In this document: positions 11,101 through 17,887 of the stretch, in pieces
How the letters are laid out: the number at the start of each line of letters is the position of its first letter
Numbering within the stretch: position 1 is the first letter of the stretch
IMG/VR virus record: IMGVR_UViG_3300030101_003413
Span: 1-33,714 of that record
DNA from: a virus
Length of the DNA stretch: 33,714 nt
Strand: one strand, 5' to 3'
The notes under the pieces: generated by a model
What the model saw: the letters and a program-made list of their open reading frames with translations, nothing else
Told to the model about the DNA's origin: nothing
Databases searched by the model: none
Made by a program: the position numbers and the translations under genes

Positions 11101-14100
11101 TCCTGCCATGCCAAGAAGTTGTGCTGCAACAGCCAGGACCGGCGGAGTTGAAAACTGCTGATCGCCTCGCTTGCCAGCAACATCGCCTGCCTGAATTGTT
11201 TTAGGCATTTGGCCTTGCAGTGTTTCAGCAATTTCAAAAACGTGTTCAAACAGGTCAGCGTCGTTGTAACCCTGTTGCCTCATTTGATAAACACGCCAGG
11301 CAAGAGAATCTCTAACGGCTTTCTCAAACAAAACCGTAATTACGTTTCTGGTTTTAATAGGATAACTTTTTGGATCTGTAGGCACTGAAAGGCCAGACTC
11401 TTCCATCAAATCCGCGTAAGCATTATAGATGTTAGCCGTTGTTGCGAACTCTGTGCCTTCGTTGAGAAGTGTAAAGAACCGCTTGTATACCGCATACCTG
11501 TTGGTTTGCTCTCCTGCACTTGCTTCGGTTCCGTTGTAAGGCCCAATTGGAGCAACTGCCAACCCTGCTCTGTTGGCAAACGTGGCTCGGTGTGCAGTAA
11601 GCGCATTCTCAATTTGCTCTTTAATGCGTACTTGTATTTCAAATGGCATCTGCAATTGTTCAGCGCGCAAACGGTCTGTATCAACGCTATGAATTACTCC
11701 AGATATTGGATGTTCTGTGTAGCCCATATCAGTGACAATGGATATGACATAACTACGTCCTTCGGCTTCTCCCTCGTAGTCTTCGGGCTGAGTTGTGCTT
11801 ATCTGCGCCAAACGAACACGGGCGCGTATTGAGTTGCCTTCAGAATCTTGCCATTTTTCTGTACCAAAAGGATTGTCTTCAGTGGACCCGCCTTGCTGTG
11901 GGTGCAAAACTTGTGTGCTGCTTATATTTTGTTCAGTTTGCTCAGAATCTGTTAGTGAAACTGCTTTTCTCAAAGCCTGGTCGCCAAGCAAATTGGTTGC
12001 TCGTGCTTCTTCAAAAGATTCAGGAACATCCGGTTCGGCTTCGTCTTCGACTTCCGGTTCCGGCTCGGCTTCGGCTTCTGCGGCTTCGCGGCGCAATCGA
12101 TTCAGTTCGTCTACGACTTGCTGGGGGGAAAGCCCTTCAACAACAATCATGTCGGTTGCCGTTACTTGTTCTTCTTCGGTGAGTTGATTGAAATCAATCT
12201 GGCCGTCTTTATCAAGGGCAAGTTCGCCAGTTGGCGTGTCTTCGATGTCTTCGACCGGCTCCGCTACCGGCTCCGCTACTGGCTCTGTTACCGGCTGCGC
12301 ACCAGGATCTTCAACCGGCTGCTCTTCTACCTCTTGCTCTTCCTCGGTTTCCACCCCTGGTTCTGCCGGGGCTTCCTCAGTTGGCTCGGCAGTTGGGGCT
12401 TCGGTAACTGGCTCGGCAGTTGGAGCCTCTGTTGTTGGATCAGTAGGCGCTTCTGTAATGGGCGCTTTTGGTGCTGGCGCTTCTGGTGCTGGCGCTTCTG
12501 GTGCTGGCGCTTCGACCTCATCAATCGAAGTGATTGCAGCAATCTTGCGACCGCCCCTAGTCAATTCGGTGCTTTCAACAAATCTTTCGTTGCCGTCTTT
12601 GTCTACAACAACTACGCCCCAACTGTCATCATTAGGGCGGTTGCTATACACCTTGCCAACTACAGGCTCTTCATCGCCCCTAACGCCAGGAACAAAGTCA
12701 ATTTGCACCTCTTGGCCGCTTGATTTTTCTACGGCCTCAGCCAGGGCTTTTTCTTCCATCGGCACTGCTTCAGCAGCAGGATCGGCAGCGGGTGCTTCGC
12801 CAACAGGGGCTTCTGGCGTGGGAGTTGTTTCATCTGCGGGGGCAGTTTCTGTGCCATCCCATTCCTGAATCTTGGCGTCAACTTCGTCGTTAATTGCCTT
12901 AAGGCGAGAGTAGTCTTTGTTTGTGTGTGCTTCTTTTGCTTCAATAAACTTCCCTTGCAGCCATTTGCGTTCGTCTTCGTTTCTGTCTCTCGTTTTATCA
13001 TCGTGAGTTTTCATGACAACATCACGCCATGTTTGCTCAAACTCGGATTCCTTGGGATCTGATGCTGGATCTGTGCCGCCAAAGATTGATTCGTATTCTG
13101 CGACAACCGCGTCTCTGAATGCGTTCCGTTCTTCCTGGGTTGTTTTCTTAAAACCGAAGATTGCTTCTACGTCTTTTCGAGAAACATTTCCAGTTGTGGT
13201 TCTCAATTGATCGCGCACAGCCTTGGTCGCTGGATCAGAACTACCAACAAAATCTCTAACCTTGTCTTTGTCAGTCAGGTCTTCTTTGCTGTTAAAGAAG
13301 TTTTTGCCTTCGGGGGCCGGAGCGGGATCAGGAGTTCCGTCAGACGTGTCTGTATCGTCCCCGTATCCAAACCTGTTGCGAATTGGAGTAGTAACGGCTG
13401 CATCAAAAGCCTGACCAACCGATGAAGCGCCGCCGCCAAGAGCAAAGCCGGTAACGGCACTGACATATGCTTCAGTGCTAGTAAGCGATTTAAGAATTTG
13501 CGTAAGCGATGTTTCGCCGTCTATGACGCCATTCATATAAAGATTGACGTGTTCAGCAATAGATTCTGATACATATTGGAAATATTCTGTGCCGCCCTCA
13601 GCCATCGCTGCGGTAAGTATTGCAAACAACCTTTTTCGAACACTTGCTCCGCTTGTACCCTTGGGAAACATTGCGCTGCGAACCTGGTCAAAACCAAGAG
13701 ATTCGAGCAAGCCAGCCGCTGCCCCATAAGCCAAAGACGTATTGAAAGCACTTGACCTTGCTTCTTCTTCAGTAAAGCCAGCCCTAATTAGTTCGTCGTA
13801 ATATGCGGAGTAAAAAAGACCGGCCTCTGCACCGCCAGTAAATGCGGTAGTTGGCGCAATTCTAGAAAAGAATTGGACTGCTTTCTTAGAACCAAACTTG
13901 CCGAGAAGAGTGGCGCCTTTTACTGTAACGGACCCTGCTGGACCAGTTGGACCCATTGCAATCAAAGAACCCGCGCCGTCTGCTACGGTTCTAAGCATGT
14001 TGACGCGACCGGCAAACGTACTCATGTTAAAGTTTTCGGGATCAATAATGCCTGCCGGTCCTGGCATAAGCATGTTTGATTTTTCTGCCCACTCTAGATC

Positions 14101-15222
14101 GCGGTCCCAATCGCGTGCTTCGGCAAAATAATCATCCAAAATACGATCTTGTTCCATATCAACAAGATTTTTGACTTGTTCGTATTTTTCGTTGCTAAGT
14201 GCAAACCAAGCGCCAAGTTTCAGCGGTTCGTATTTAAGTGAATCGGCAACGCCAGCAAGACGAATGCCGGTTGCAGCTGCCCCGTAATACATCTTGCCTG
14301 CACCTAAAACAACGCCACCGGGTACGTTTGCGTTTTGCTCGTGCATTTCAAGGTACTTGCGGTGCAATGCAATAAACGCAAGCCGCTGTGGGCCTTCAGG
14401 AATAGTGTATGCATTCCTGGGATTTGCAATGTAAGAAGCAAGCGGCAACGACCAGGTTGCCATTACGTCTTGGTCTTCAATAGCGAGACGAAGATTGCGC
14501 GGCATTCCAGAACGAATGTCCAAAGATGTTGCACGGATGTGATTTATCAAACTATCAGAAGAAGAAACGCCAGGCAATTCTCCATCATCCCAACCCCATT
14601 GAGTTGCTTGTGCAGCAGTAAATTCTTTTGCGGCTTTTTCGGCTTCATCCGGGTAATTCTTACTTAGCCAAGCAAAATTGTTTTTTTCTTCCTGGCTTAA
14701 AGATTCCCACGATTTATTCCAAATCGCGTTCGCAATTTCTCTGTTTGACGGGTCGTTGATGTCCCTAGACACAACAGGCTTATTTGTAAAACCTTGATTA
14801 GTGTATTCCCAATGCAATGGGTTAAATTGATCGGCCTTACCAACCTTGCCCATGTCTACTTTGCCATTGGACAAAACAGCATTAAGATCATTGGTCGAAA
14901 CGTCCCAATGATAAACACCTAAAGTGCTTTGGAAAAGCGTATCTGAAGCGCCCATTCCGGTAGGAGCCTTGGTTTCGGGTTCCATACCAGGCAATTGACT
15001 AATGAATTCTCCGGACCTGGCAAACCGAAGGCTGCGTTCTTCTGCAAATGCAGCCCTTGCGCGGTCGCGTTTTGCTTGCTGAACTTCCTCTCTTGTCATT
15101 ATTTCAACGTCAGGAAATGCCATTCCTTCACCAGAAGGCATGTCTTTAAGTGTTCCGCTTTCTTCTTGGTTTGGAAACAGTTCGGCCAGGTCTTGTTCTT
15201 TAGTTCGCGGTGGGGTTGCCAT
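2110..15222 (-). CDS. Giant polyvalent protein: adenine methyltransferase + strawberry-notch helicase + PLxRFG/LPD38-type region
   Basis: An uninterrupted 4370-residue ORF, 4 nt after the preceding stop. In order: an unrecognised N-terminal region (1-400); an Ala/Gly-rich amphipathic segment (about 410-605); a long acidic Pro/Glu linker with repeats (about 620-1080); a Rossmann-type N6-adenine methyltransferase (about 1350-1635) with motif I E-P-Q-S-G-T-G (1403-1409) and catalytic N-P-P-F (1511-1514); a second low-complexity linker; a superfamily 2 helicase of the strawberry-notch type with Walker A G-D-D-T-G-L-G-K-G-R (2063-2072), D-E-V-H (2239-2242), an L-S-A-T motif and motif VI Q-A-L-G-R-P-H-R-F-G-Q (2673-2683); and a C-terminal region with a PLxRFG-like element (3567-3576), N-L-T-Q-P (3820-3824), an LPD38-like helical stretch (about 3890-3965) and hydrophobic segments (about 4000-4065). 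Known relatives (P1 DarB, polyvalent proteins) are packaged, ejected with DNA and protect it from restriction. The ejection role here is inference. Confidence 0.85.
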   Translation of the reverse strand: MATPPRTKEQDLAELFPNQEESGTLKDMPSGEGMAFPDVEIMTREEVQQAKRDRARAAFAEERSLRFARSGEFISQLPGMEPETKAPTGMGASDTLFQSTLGVYHWDVSTNDLNAVLSNGKVDMGKVGKADQFNPLHWEYTNQGFTNKPVVSRDINDPSNREIANAIWNKSWESLSQEEKNNFAWLSKNYPDEAEKAAKEFTAAQATQWGWDDGELPGVSSSDSLINHIRATSLDIRSGMPRNLRLAIEDQDVMATWSLPLASYIANPRNAYTIPEGPQRLAFIALHRKYLEMHEQNANVPGGVVLGAGKMYYGAAATGIRLAGVADSLKYEPLKLGAWFALSNEKYEQVKNLVDMEQDRILDDYFAEARDWDRDLEWAEKSNMLMPGPAGIIDPENFNMSTFAGRVNMLRTVADGAGSLIAMGPTGPAGSVTVKGATLLGKFGSKKAVQFFSRIAPTTAFTGGAEAGLFYSAYYDELIRAGFTEEEARSSAFNTSLAYGAAAGLLESLGFDQVRSAMFPKGTSGASVRKRLFAILTAAMAEGGTEYFQYVSESIAEHVNLYMNGVIDGETSLTQILKSLTSTEAYVSAVTGFALGGGASSVGQAFDAAVTTPIRNRFGYGDDTDTSDGTPDPAPAPEGKNFFNSKEDLTDKDKVRDFVGSSDPATKAVRDQLRTTTGNVSRKDVEAIFGFKKTTQEERNAFRDAVVAEYESIFGGTDPASDPKESEFEQTWRDVVMKTHDDKTRDRNEDERKWLQGKFIEAKEAHTNKDYSRLKAINDEVDAKIQEWDGTETAPADETTPTPEAPVGEAPAADPAAEAVPMEEKALAEAVEKSSGQEVQIDFVPGVRGDEEPVVGKVYSNRPNDDSWGVVVVDKDGNERFVESTELTRGGRKIAAITSIDEVEAPAPEAPAPEAPAPKAPITEAPTDPTTEAPTAEPVTEAPTAEPTEEAPAEPGVETEEEQEVEEQPVEDPGAQPVTEPVAEPVAEPVEDIEDTPTGELALDKDGQIDFNQLTEEEQVTATDMIVVEGLSPQQVVDELNRLRREAAEAEAEPEPEVEDEAEPDVPESFEEARATNLLGDQALRKAVSLTDSEQTEQNISSTQVLHPQQGGSTEDNPFGTEKWQDSEGNSIRARVRLAQISTTQPEDYEGEAEGRSYVISIVTDMGYTEHPISGVIHSVDTDRLRAEQLQMPFEIQVRIKEQIENALTAHRATFANRAGLAVAPIGPYNGTEASAGEQTNRYAVYKRFFTLLNEGTEFATTANIYNAYADLMEESGLSVPTDPKSYPIKTRNVITVLFEKAVRDSLAWRVYQMRQQGYNDADLFEHVFEIAETLQGQMPKTIQAGDVAGKRGDQQFSTPPVLAVAAQLLGMAGFSPGNENFVVHRGHPDGVKYVNVHPTVLEPQSGTGMLTSLFASQIEASNPDDVANATEETRGHKSRIYGADIDILRVELSRIGIPAANVVLQYDSLNPTKDPKEVDYRGSPEYQILNADNDNGGGDSGAEPNLVISNPPFGNIPKGQNVSVFGKEFEYSDYDFRKTNIKVYDKADLALAQAFTKTYWKTKVFIVGARGGPKLTQDDRLRAYSVGNRSVVLAQLYRNHIVHAHFTVAGELYRQMGTQFPVDVIVFSAMPRDTEVNNVPNSWLPNQGMFGKGEENLPPMVTTVEELKQQVIDGIARQRNNAIDSEESGIEPIKDTDETRKIETANEVARETLGQLDRNTFGSSDSAGFYRSSERVGIRGLLESETAIDARDKPDATGESEETGVGLDKPTAGPRQTERGPDSVETGPGRGDRRTGMGDTRQTKRPDQKPPSGDEAATEGTRVDDSGVVGAEPVQPEQPGVKKSDEQKTAEAIAAAKKFADKFKQRRNNRGFAAVPSKEDLKEAVALIRQVIDLGIKSFRGLIKWLRQHVPGAIEIITDPDADLGEALDIGFDRIHNAFGKSLGTTARGTATAAKQVKIEQELEAAETKFVEGESSVPYTPVSAKDARVNDPMTVVPQNHSTVITQTLLELESETGKSVLANVAESLGLTEGQTANALHGAQIDGVALLNRANERGDAFIIGDDTGLGKGRTAAAAMLAAKRRGLLPLFVTKSPDLWGDMLRDIVAVTENATDLESRELLSVTDQGKANTETKRATRFDISDAVKDGTLSRSWPKIVKGAENVSSKLEALEEAVDNFIETGEMVVTDYSSEKDGKAISPFGIAWTYSQLRPGNSKNYATRQRIFRKLVESGKVYLALDEVHEAAGGAGVADAYAMKLLDNVNALPPVSLLLRSLWQSIPPGNILYLSATFGKRGDVLDLYQPAGMMDLNPAALVKALNRGGVPLMQALSSELVERGLYVRREKSFEGVDFGTDTIPVGDEANDEMLEVLRSAINLADSEDRRHMMMHVARASSGYNPNVSFDQQNIVIDDVRIEPGTFNTHAPAFVEDLANLTRTVLLSMKAEYGIDEVIASLKTKYEATEEAGGKPVEMVGEKPMIYVDRTGEAGLKAFAELNNIGIGDTVNYTLADVVAVYARKLRTVSISGRDANGNKVKQVVEATDEELREFGVYDQYMNLIRSIEENQFLTSTVGSPLDVIRTELEKKGYTVAEGTGRDDYLNWENGKWILRRRTSKEKNKVNNKTRFNNGDVDVLIYNQSMSTGVSMHASPKEGTDLRRRRLFIFDPGDKVDLLVQALGRPHRFGQVNKPIFTYLQTDLPVETRMAARVSQKLSSLNANVAAEAGGTMEMEVPDLSTIVGDIVVYNWAQENTGLMSQMGLPVPEKAPTLEAVATAGDLFDKVSGRLVLLPKAEQGKIITEWGIRFVELLNQMDSRGMNPLKAKFSPLEYRTTRKMVVGSGTTQFTIQEVEANALKTLATYGEMRDGMFENAGINPDESDIKLGDGLKEADSEVFAQISAIKSAWEKRSGEIGKDKAKALDVINKRKDKVKAAQDKEEEVPSLTEEEKQANVDYARLLGLERSGENTISRITEFQNYVNAGLINRLYGMVPYTENPGELLTNEPILIESVRFKTTDPTNPDVFKQSNVTITGYTLEGQIQFNLFNIEGPSVGKIAVDERTGEIQDSPSDPSKIWLTSDIATSMDEVTESIANINETSRELRWLATGNLVRAVGVLGARDVRFATSVDNDQVSNNRVIMLPPSTDLSGAATSMPFETTEQVLEYITDKELASNEGIKSSGFTIYKSPSKSADSGMFMLNISSTARRDSDEFTTDREFMDLVDLTEGKGKNKGFFAEFDTKTLRKVVDYLLGKKYQLTASNPKVASKVLDLAWEYVADEDPSVNRKDHIKKVQQARKDRAAREFRRQKASNRRGLVINPFSIFSRLNPKPKKGVTKIESRDKSPNVLGQLFFEQWLHFQSEVDEQGNPTTTEGRIHRAMELAEIRREGDTAQKLEQDRKMRKKLGWRSVWNKNNGRLFFHLMNEVISPDNIKDPNTIEINEESSEELKEVVEELKKAKPQTKKVLIYFKRRTEKMRQYYVRHKQGKLRKYLSSKTYSGLFAEFESLGFENIEAKLEPVIGLTGKTRLMFHVKIGGEWKQFFKNEFIEFVVNEVYPIDPTEFNDAWGYQWGHMPHIWVGDYIVSARYTDKETGESDTVFLGKAKTDVEAAKMANAFQDNIGEVAETYKPEGVIDLKKYNVTFEYKTEDSIPSNDVMRLDEGAYWNLVGGLKEAIETDGGTVMEGLRGVVGRKANREKFWASTLYRKGAENYLVDFSKVWAMNVEGFERWKALTQLNEQVQPAIQSLRRPNGKPLAAEQLENLLNYLWTGRWVTVGKHEIGDLIDLTLRKFPFVGRHVSLGVTQLVTRLAMSATAFVMLGKASFQLINLTQPFITTYADIGAFTRLPLLFVLRNQGIALRKQGKRWLKQYGYVDAMGKFKDGTDTTPTMSRIGRGLQKVLGVSERRNQRIAFLLYMKLAVDQFGYNEQDAAEWALIRTSRTQFKPNRASLQMLWRSTAVKGMLMFKRFGLNYTGLLYSFVRDGNKKGAVRMMAAQTLLHGSFSWIPESTAAAGVATFVGSTATQPKSLVGRGARLVGQTAGGAAVAAGIGLQGLPKIVWSAPAWVFGWMMSNLIGGDADDDDRKAIETANQEKLRKKLEDEQVSYTSQEENRNRFFGGKRDFDDVMMDMARYGIFSAIYNGEYQTSSQAAVGLHGGNTPAETLYKIIQGATVGSISEALEAADDPGLEGGLRKGLSQFPMLRSAYAFNDLLNGEEGVKRTKSGKIVAIKDRTKLIAEALGFFSSVDDMENWRASEFLKTVSEIRNYTITDLSTQVIKTITNNDLTRDEKRQALVDMQNDLDKVNKLLGAEGMVTPSNIADKVKRVLKQRSGQWLADQFGRFPDEVERNLILNAPENVQDAIIKAFLEEIKAKDQQKGK
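12240..12515. repeat. In-frame Pro/Glu/Ala minisatellite within the giant gene
   Basis: Short tandem repeats inside the coding region of the giant. The clearest is three consecutive copies of a 15-nt unit (ggtgctggcgcttct, 12470-12514, last copy with one change), encoding A-P-E-A-P units on the minus strand. Further imperfect units of 12-15 nt around 12250-12300 encode T/A-E-P-V repeats and around 12370-12430 encode T-E-A-P-T-A-E-P repeats. All unit lengths are multiples of three, so copy-number change keeps the reading frame. The product is an extended acidic linker between the N-terminal region and the methyltransferase. Confidence 0.85.
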
Positions 15223-15226
15223 TTTG

Positions 15227-17875
15227 TCAATCTCCCAGGTACTTCAAATTGCCTGTGGTTGCCCACATATTTTCTTCAACATCTTCTGCGTCATTGTAAA
15301 ATGACAAACGCCAAGGACCATGTTTGTCACCAATGATACTTACCAAAAGTTTTTGCGCGGCTTTTTGCCAGGCTTTTGCTTCAGGTATGGCATAGCCTTC
15401 ATTGTAAGAGTACCGAGCAGACCTATGCTTTGGCCTGGCTTCCTCAAACTTTTTAAACGCGGCAAGCGCATCTTTATAGACTTTAGTTTGAGCAAATCTT
15501 TGTGCTGCATTATTGGTTGTATTTGGATCAAAGAACGCGCCATCTTCACTTTCTGCCCTCATGTCAATCAAAGTAAGTCCAACCGGCGCAACAGAACCGT
15601 CTACCCCTGTGTGGGATATAAGTTCGTACCCCATTTTTGAAAGATTGCTAATCATTTTACTGTCAATTTCTGGCAAATTAGGTTCGTATTGCTCGCTCGC
15701 AAGAGCAGCGAGTCCAACAGCAGCCGATCCGTATTCAGATTTCAAATTTTTAAATACCGTATTGCTATTTCTGATTTCTTCGGGCGTATATTCGTATTCT
15801 TGCGGATTTTGTGTGTCAACGTCAGTTTTATCAACGGTTCCAAAAGGGTTTAGCACTGGGTTATCAGAAGCATTTTGTTCAGTAGTTTGCGGTTCGTCTA
15901 TTTTAGTGCCAGAAAACAAACGGCCTTCTTCTGGTTGAGATTGACGAATATCTGGTTTGTCTACGGACTGAAACTCAGCAGCCTGCCTGTTCCATTTCCA
16001 GGTGCTTCCGGAAACGTGCAATGTGTTGTTAGCTATGTAAGGCAAGCCTTCAGGCAAATTAGCAATCTCGTCATCTTTGACAACAGCTGCGTGTATTTCA
16101 ACCATGCCTGACGTGCCATCGTTTTTAGCAACTTTAATTTTACGGGTACGTCCTGTCCAATCTTCAAATTGCGAACCCGTGTGTTCATTGCCTCCCATGC
16201 CAGCCACAGGAGTTCCCAATTTAAATTTGCCTACAGGTACTTCTGCAACTTCTGGGTTGTCAACAATTTCTGAAACGTCAACGCTTTGGCCTTCTGCGGT
16301 TGTAATTTGGTCTTTCTTAATGTTCTCAGCAGCAATGCTTTCTGCATTTTTTTCTCTTTGCATTTGCCGATACTGTTCTTGAATTTCTTCTGGCGTAACA
16401 GGCGGCGTTTCGGCTGGTTTATCGTTTTGATCGAGCCAACCCAGCATTTGACCCATGTCGTTTACACTTGGTGTTAAACCCATCTCCTTTGCTTTGGCTC
16501 TTTCTGCACGCCGCCTTGCCTCTGTAATATCCCTGTCAAACTCTTTTTGTGCGCCCTCTAATTCATCAAACCTGCCTTCTGCCAAGCCCGCTTCGTTTTC
16601 ACGCATTTGCATAACAACGTCGCGCATCATTCTGGTTCGGGCGTCTCTTACTGCTTGAATTGCAGCATTGCGTTCCGGGCCAGGAGCAAACTCAGAAAAG
16701 TCAGTGTTGTTGAGTTCGTTCCATTTTTTTTGCGTATCAGAATCCCAAAAACCCATTCCCATAGCAATGCTTTTAATATTGTTTGCAAGCCTGCCTGCTC
16801 CACCGCCAATTCCAGTTGTTTCTGCATCAAACTGCAAAATAGAACCAAATTGCGATTCAGAAAACATCAATGGGTCAGGAATATGCGTTCCGCTAAAAGC
16901 ATCTTTTTCTTGGTCAAATAGCGTGAAATAACCTGGCGGAGTTTGGTCTGTTGTAATTCCTTTTCTGTCAGGAGTCATTGAAGGCGAACCGACACTTAAG
17001 CCGCTTCTTTGCCCTGTAAAAGGATCAAATGATGGACTGCCAGCGCCGCCAGAATACATTGATGTAGGGCCGGATTTTTGCAGCCGCTTTTTTTTGGCTT
17101 CTTCTGCCCTCTTTTTAATACCCCTTCTACCTTGTTTTGCCAATCTATCTAACACACGTTCTCGGTGTCGGGCCTCTTCATTATTAATTTTGACATCGCC
17201 AATTTGATTGCCGTATCTCGTTCCTTTGCCTGATGACTGATTGCGTATTTCGTCAATTTCTGTTTTTACTTTGCTTCTTTCTCCAAGCAATGCTTCTTTG
17301 TTGCCTGGTACTGCTAAAAACTCCATTGCTTGTTGTTTTTCGGATTCACTTCCCCATTCAACATCACCACCTAAAGCAGCCATAATCAAATTAGATTTGT
17401 GCATTTTTTGCGAAGGAGACAATCCCGCAAAAGTTTCTGATACTTCTTCTTGCCGCCGTTTGCCAAAATTGGGAAACTTTTGTCTTGCCTTAATAAATGC
17501 TTCACGCGCTGCCGGATTTTTAATTTGCCAACCAGGAATGTCGCCTCTTGCGGCGGCGTCAAATTCTGCTTGCGCAGATGGAGACAGTTGAGGATTTACA
17601 AGCCCCAATTCTCTATCGAGTTCTTTTCGTCGTACAGCAGCGCCTAAATCTGCCTGCGCATCATAAGGATTAACTGCTGCGGGTTCCGCAGTTGCTACGG
17701 CTGTGTTTGCCTGTTGCGCAACAGGCTGATGCGCAACAGGCTTAACATTTTTAGGATCAAATTGCGGTTCTTCCCAATAATTAAAAGAACCTTCTTTTGG
17801 CGGATCTTCTGTTATCTCGGTAAACTTGTTATTGTCGCCAAGCAAAAATGTTCGTTTTTTGTTCTTTTTAGCCAT
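15227..17875 (-). CDS. Large unrecognised protein upstream of the giant, likely internal virion protein
   Basis: An 882-residue hydrophilic protein with no family I can name. It opens with a basic M-A-K-K-N-K-K-R start and has an Ala/Gln-rich stretch near residues 45-70. A very basic Arg/Lys helix lies near 245-270, a Gly/Ser/Pro-rich stretch near 270-320, charged coiled-coil-like helices around 440-490 and 520-560, and a C-terminal helical domain from about 720. There is no signal peptide or clear membrane segment. Its size, low complexity and place between a fibre-like protein and the giant, 4 nt before the latter's start, match internal or ejected virion proteins of podoviruses. A partner or chaperone for packaging the giant is plausible but unproven. 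Confidence 0.5.
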   Translation of the reverse strand: MAKKNKKRTFLLGDNNKFTEITEDPPKEGSFNYWEEPQFDPKNVKPVAHQPVAQQANTAVATAEPAAVNPYDAQADLGAAVRRKELDRELGLVNPQLSPSAQAEFDAAARGDIPGWQIKNPAAREAFIKARQKFPNFGKRRQEEVSETFAGLSPSQKMHKSNLIMAALGGDVEWGSESEKQQAMEFLAVPGNKEALLGERSKVKTEIDEIRNQSSGKGTRYGNQIGDVKINNEEARHRERVLDRLAKQGRRGIKKRAEEAKKKRLQKSGPTSMYSGGAGSPSFDPFTGQRSGLSVGSPSMTPDRKGITTDQTPPGYFTLFDQEKDAFSGTHIPDPLMFSESQFGSILQFDAETTGIGGGAGRLANNIKSIAMGMGFWDSDTQKKWNELNNTDFSEFAPGPERNAAIQAVRDARTRMMRDVVMQMRENEAGLAEGRFDELEGAQKEFDRDITEARRRAERAKAKEMGLTPSVNDMGQMLGWLDQNDKPAETPPVTPEEIQEQYRQMQREKNAESIAAENIKKDQITTAEGQSVDVSEIVDNPEVAEVPVGKFKLGTPVAGMGGNEHTGSQFEDWTGRTRKIKVAKNDGTSGMVEIHAAVVKDDEIANLPEGLPYIANNTLHVSGSTWKWNRQAAEFQSVDKPDIRQSQPEEGRLFSGTKIDEPQTTEQNASDNPVLNPFGTVDKTDVDTQNPQEYEYTPEEIRNSNTVFKNLKSEYGSAAVGLAALASEQYEPNLPEIDSKMISNLSKMGYELISHTGVDGSVAPVGLTLIDMRAESEDGAFFDPNTTNNAAQRFAQTKVYKDALAAFKKFEEARPKHRSARYSYNEGYAIPEAKAWQKAAQKLLVSIIGDKHGPWRLSFYNDAEDVEENMWATTGNLKYLGD

Positions 17876-17887
17876 CGTGTTGCCCTA

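Noticed and set aside
12118-12868. Long + strand frames opposite the giant gene, rich in Ser/Gly/Ala
   Set aside because: They mirror the Pro/Glu-rich repeats of the giant on the other strand, lack ribosome binding sites and run against the operon.
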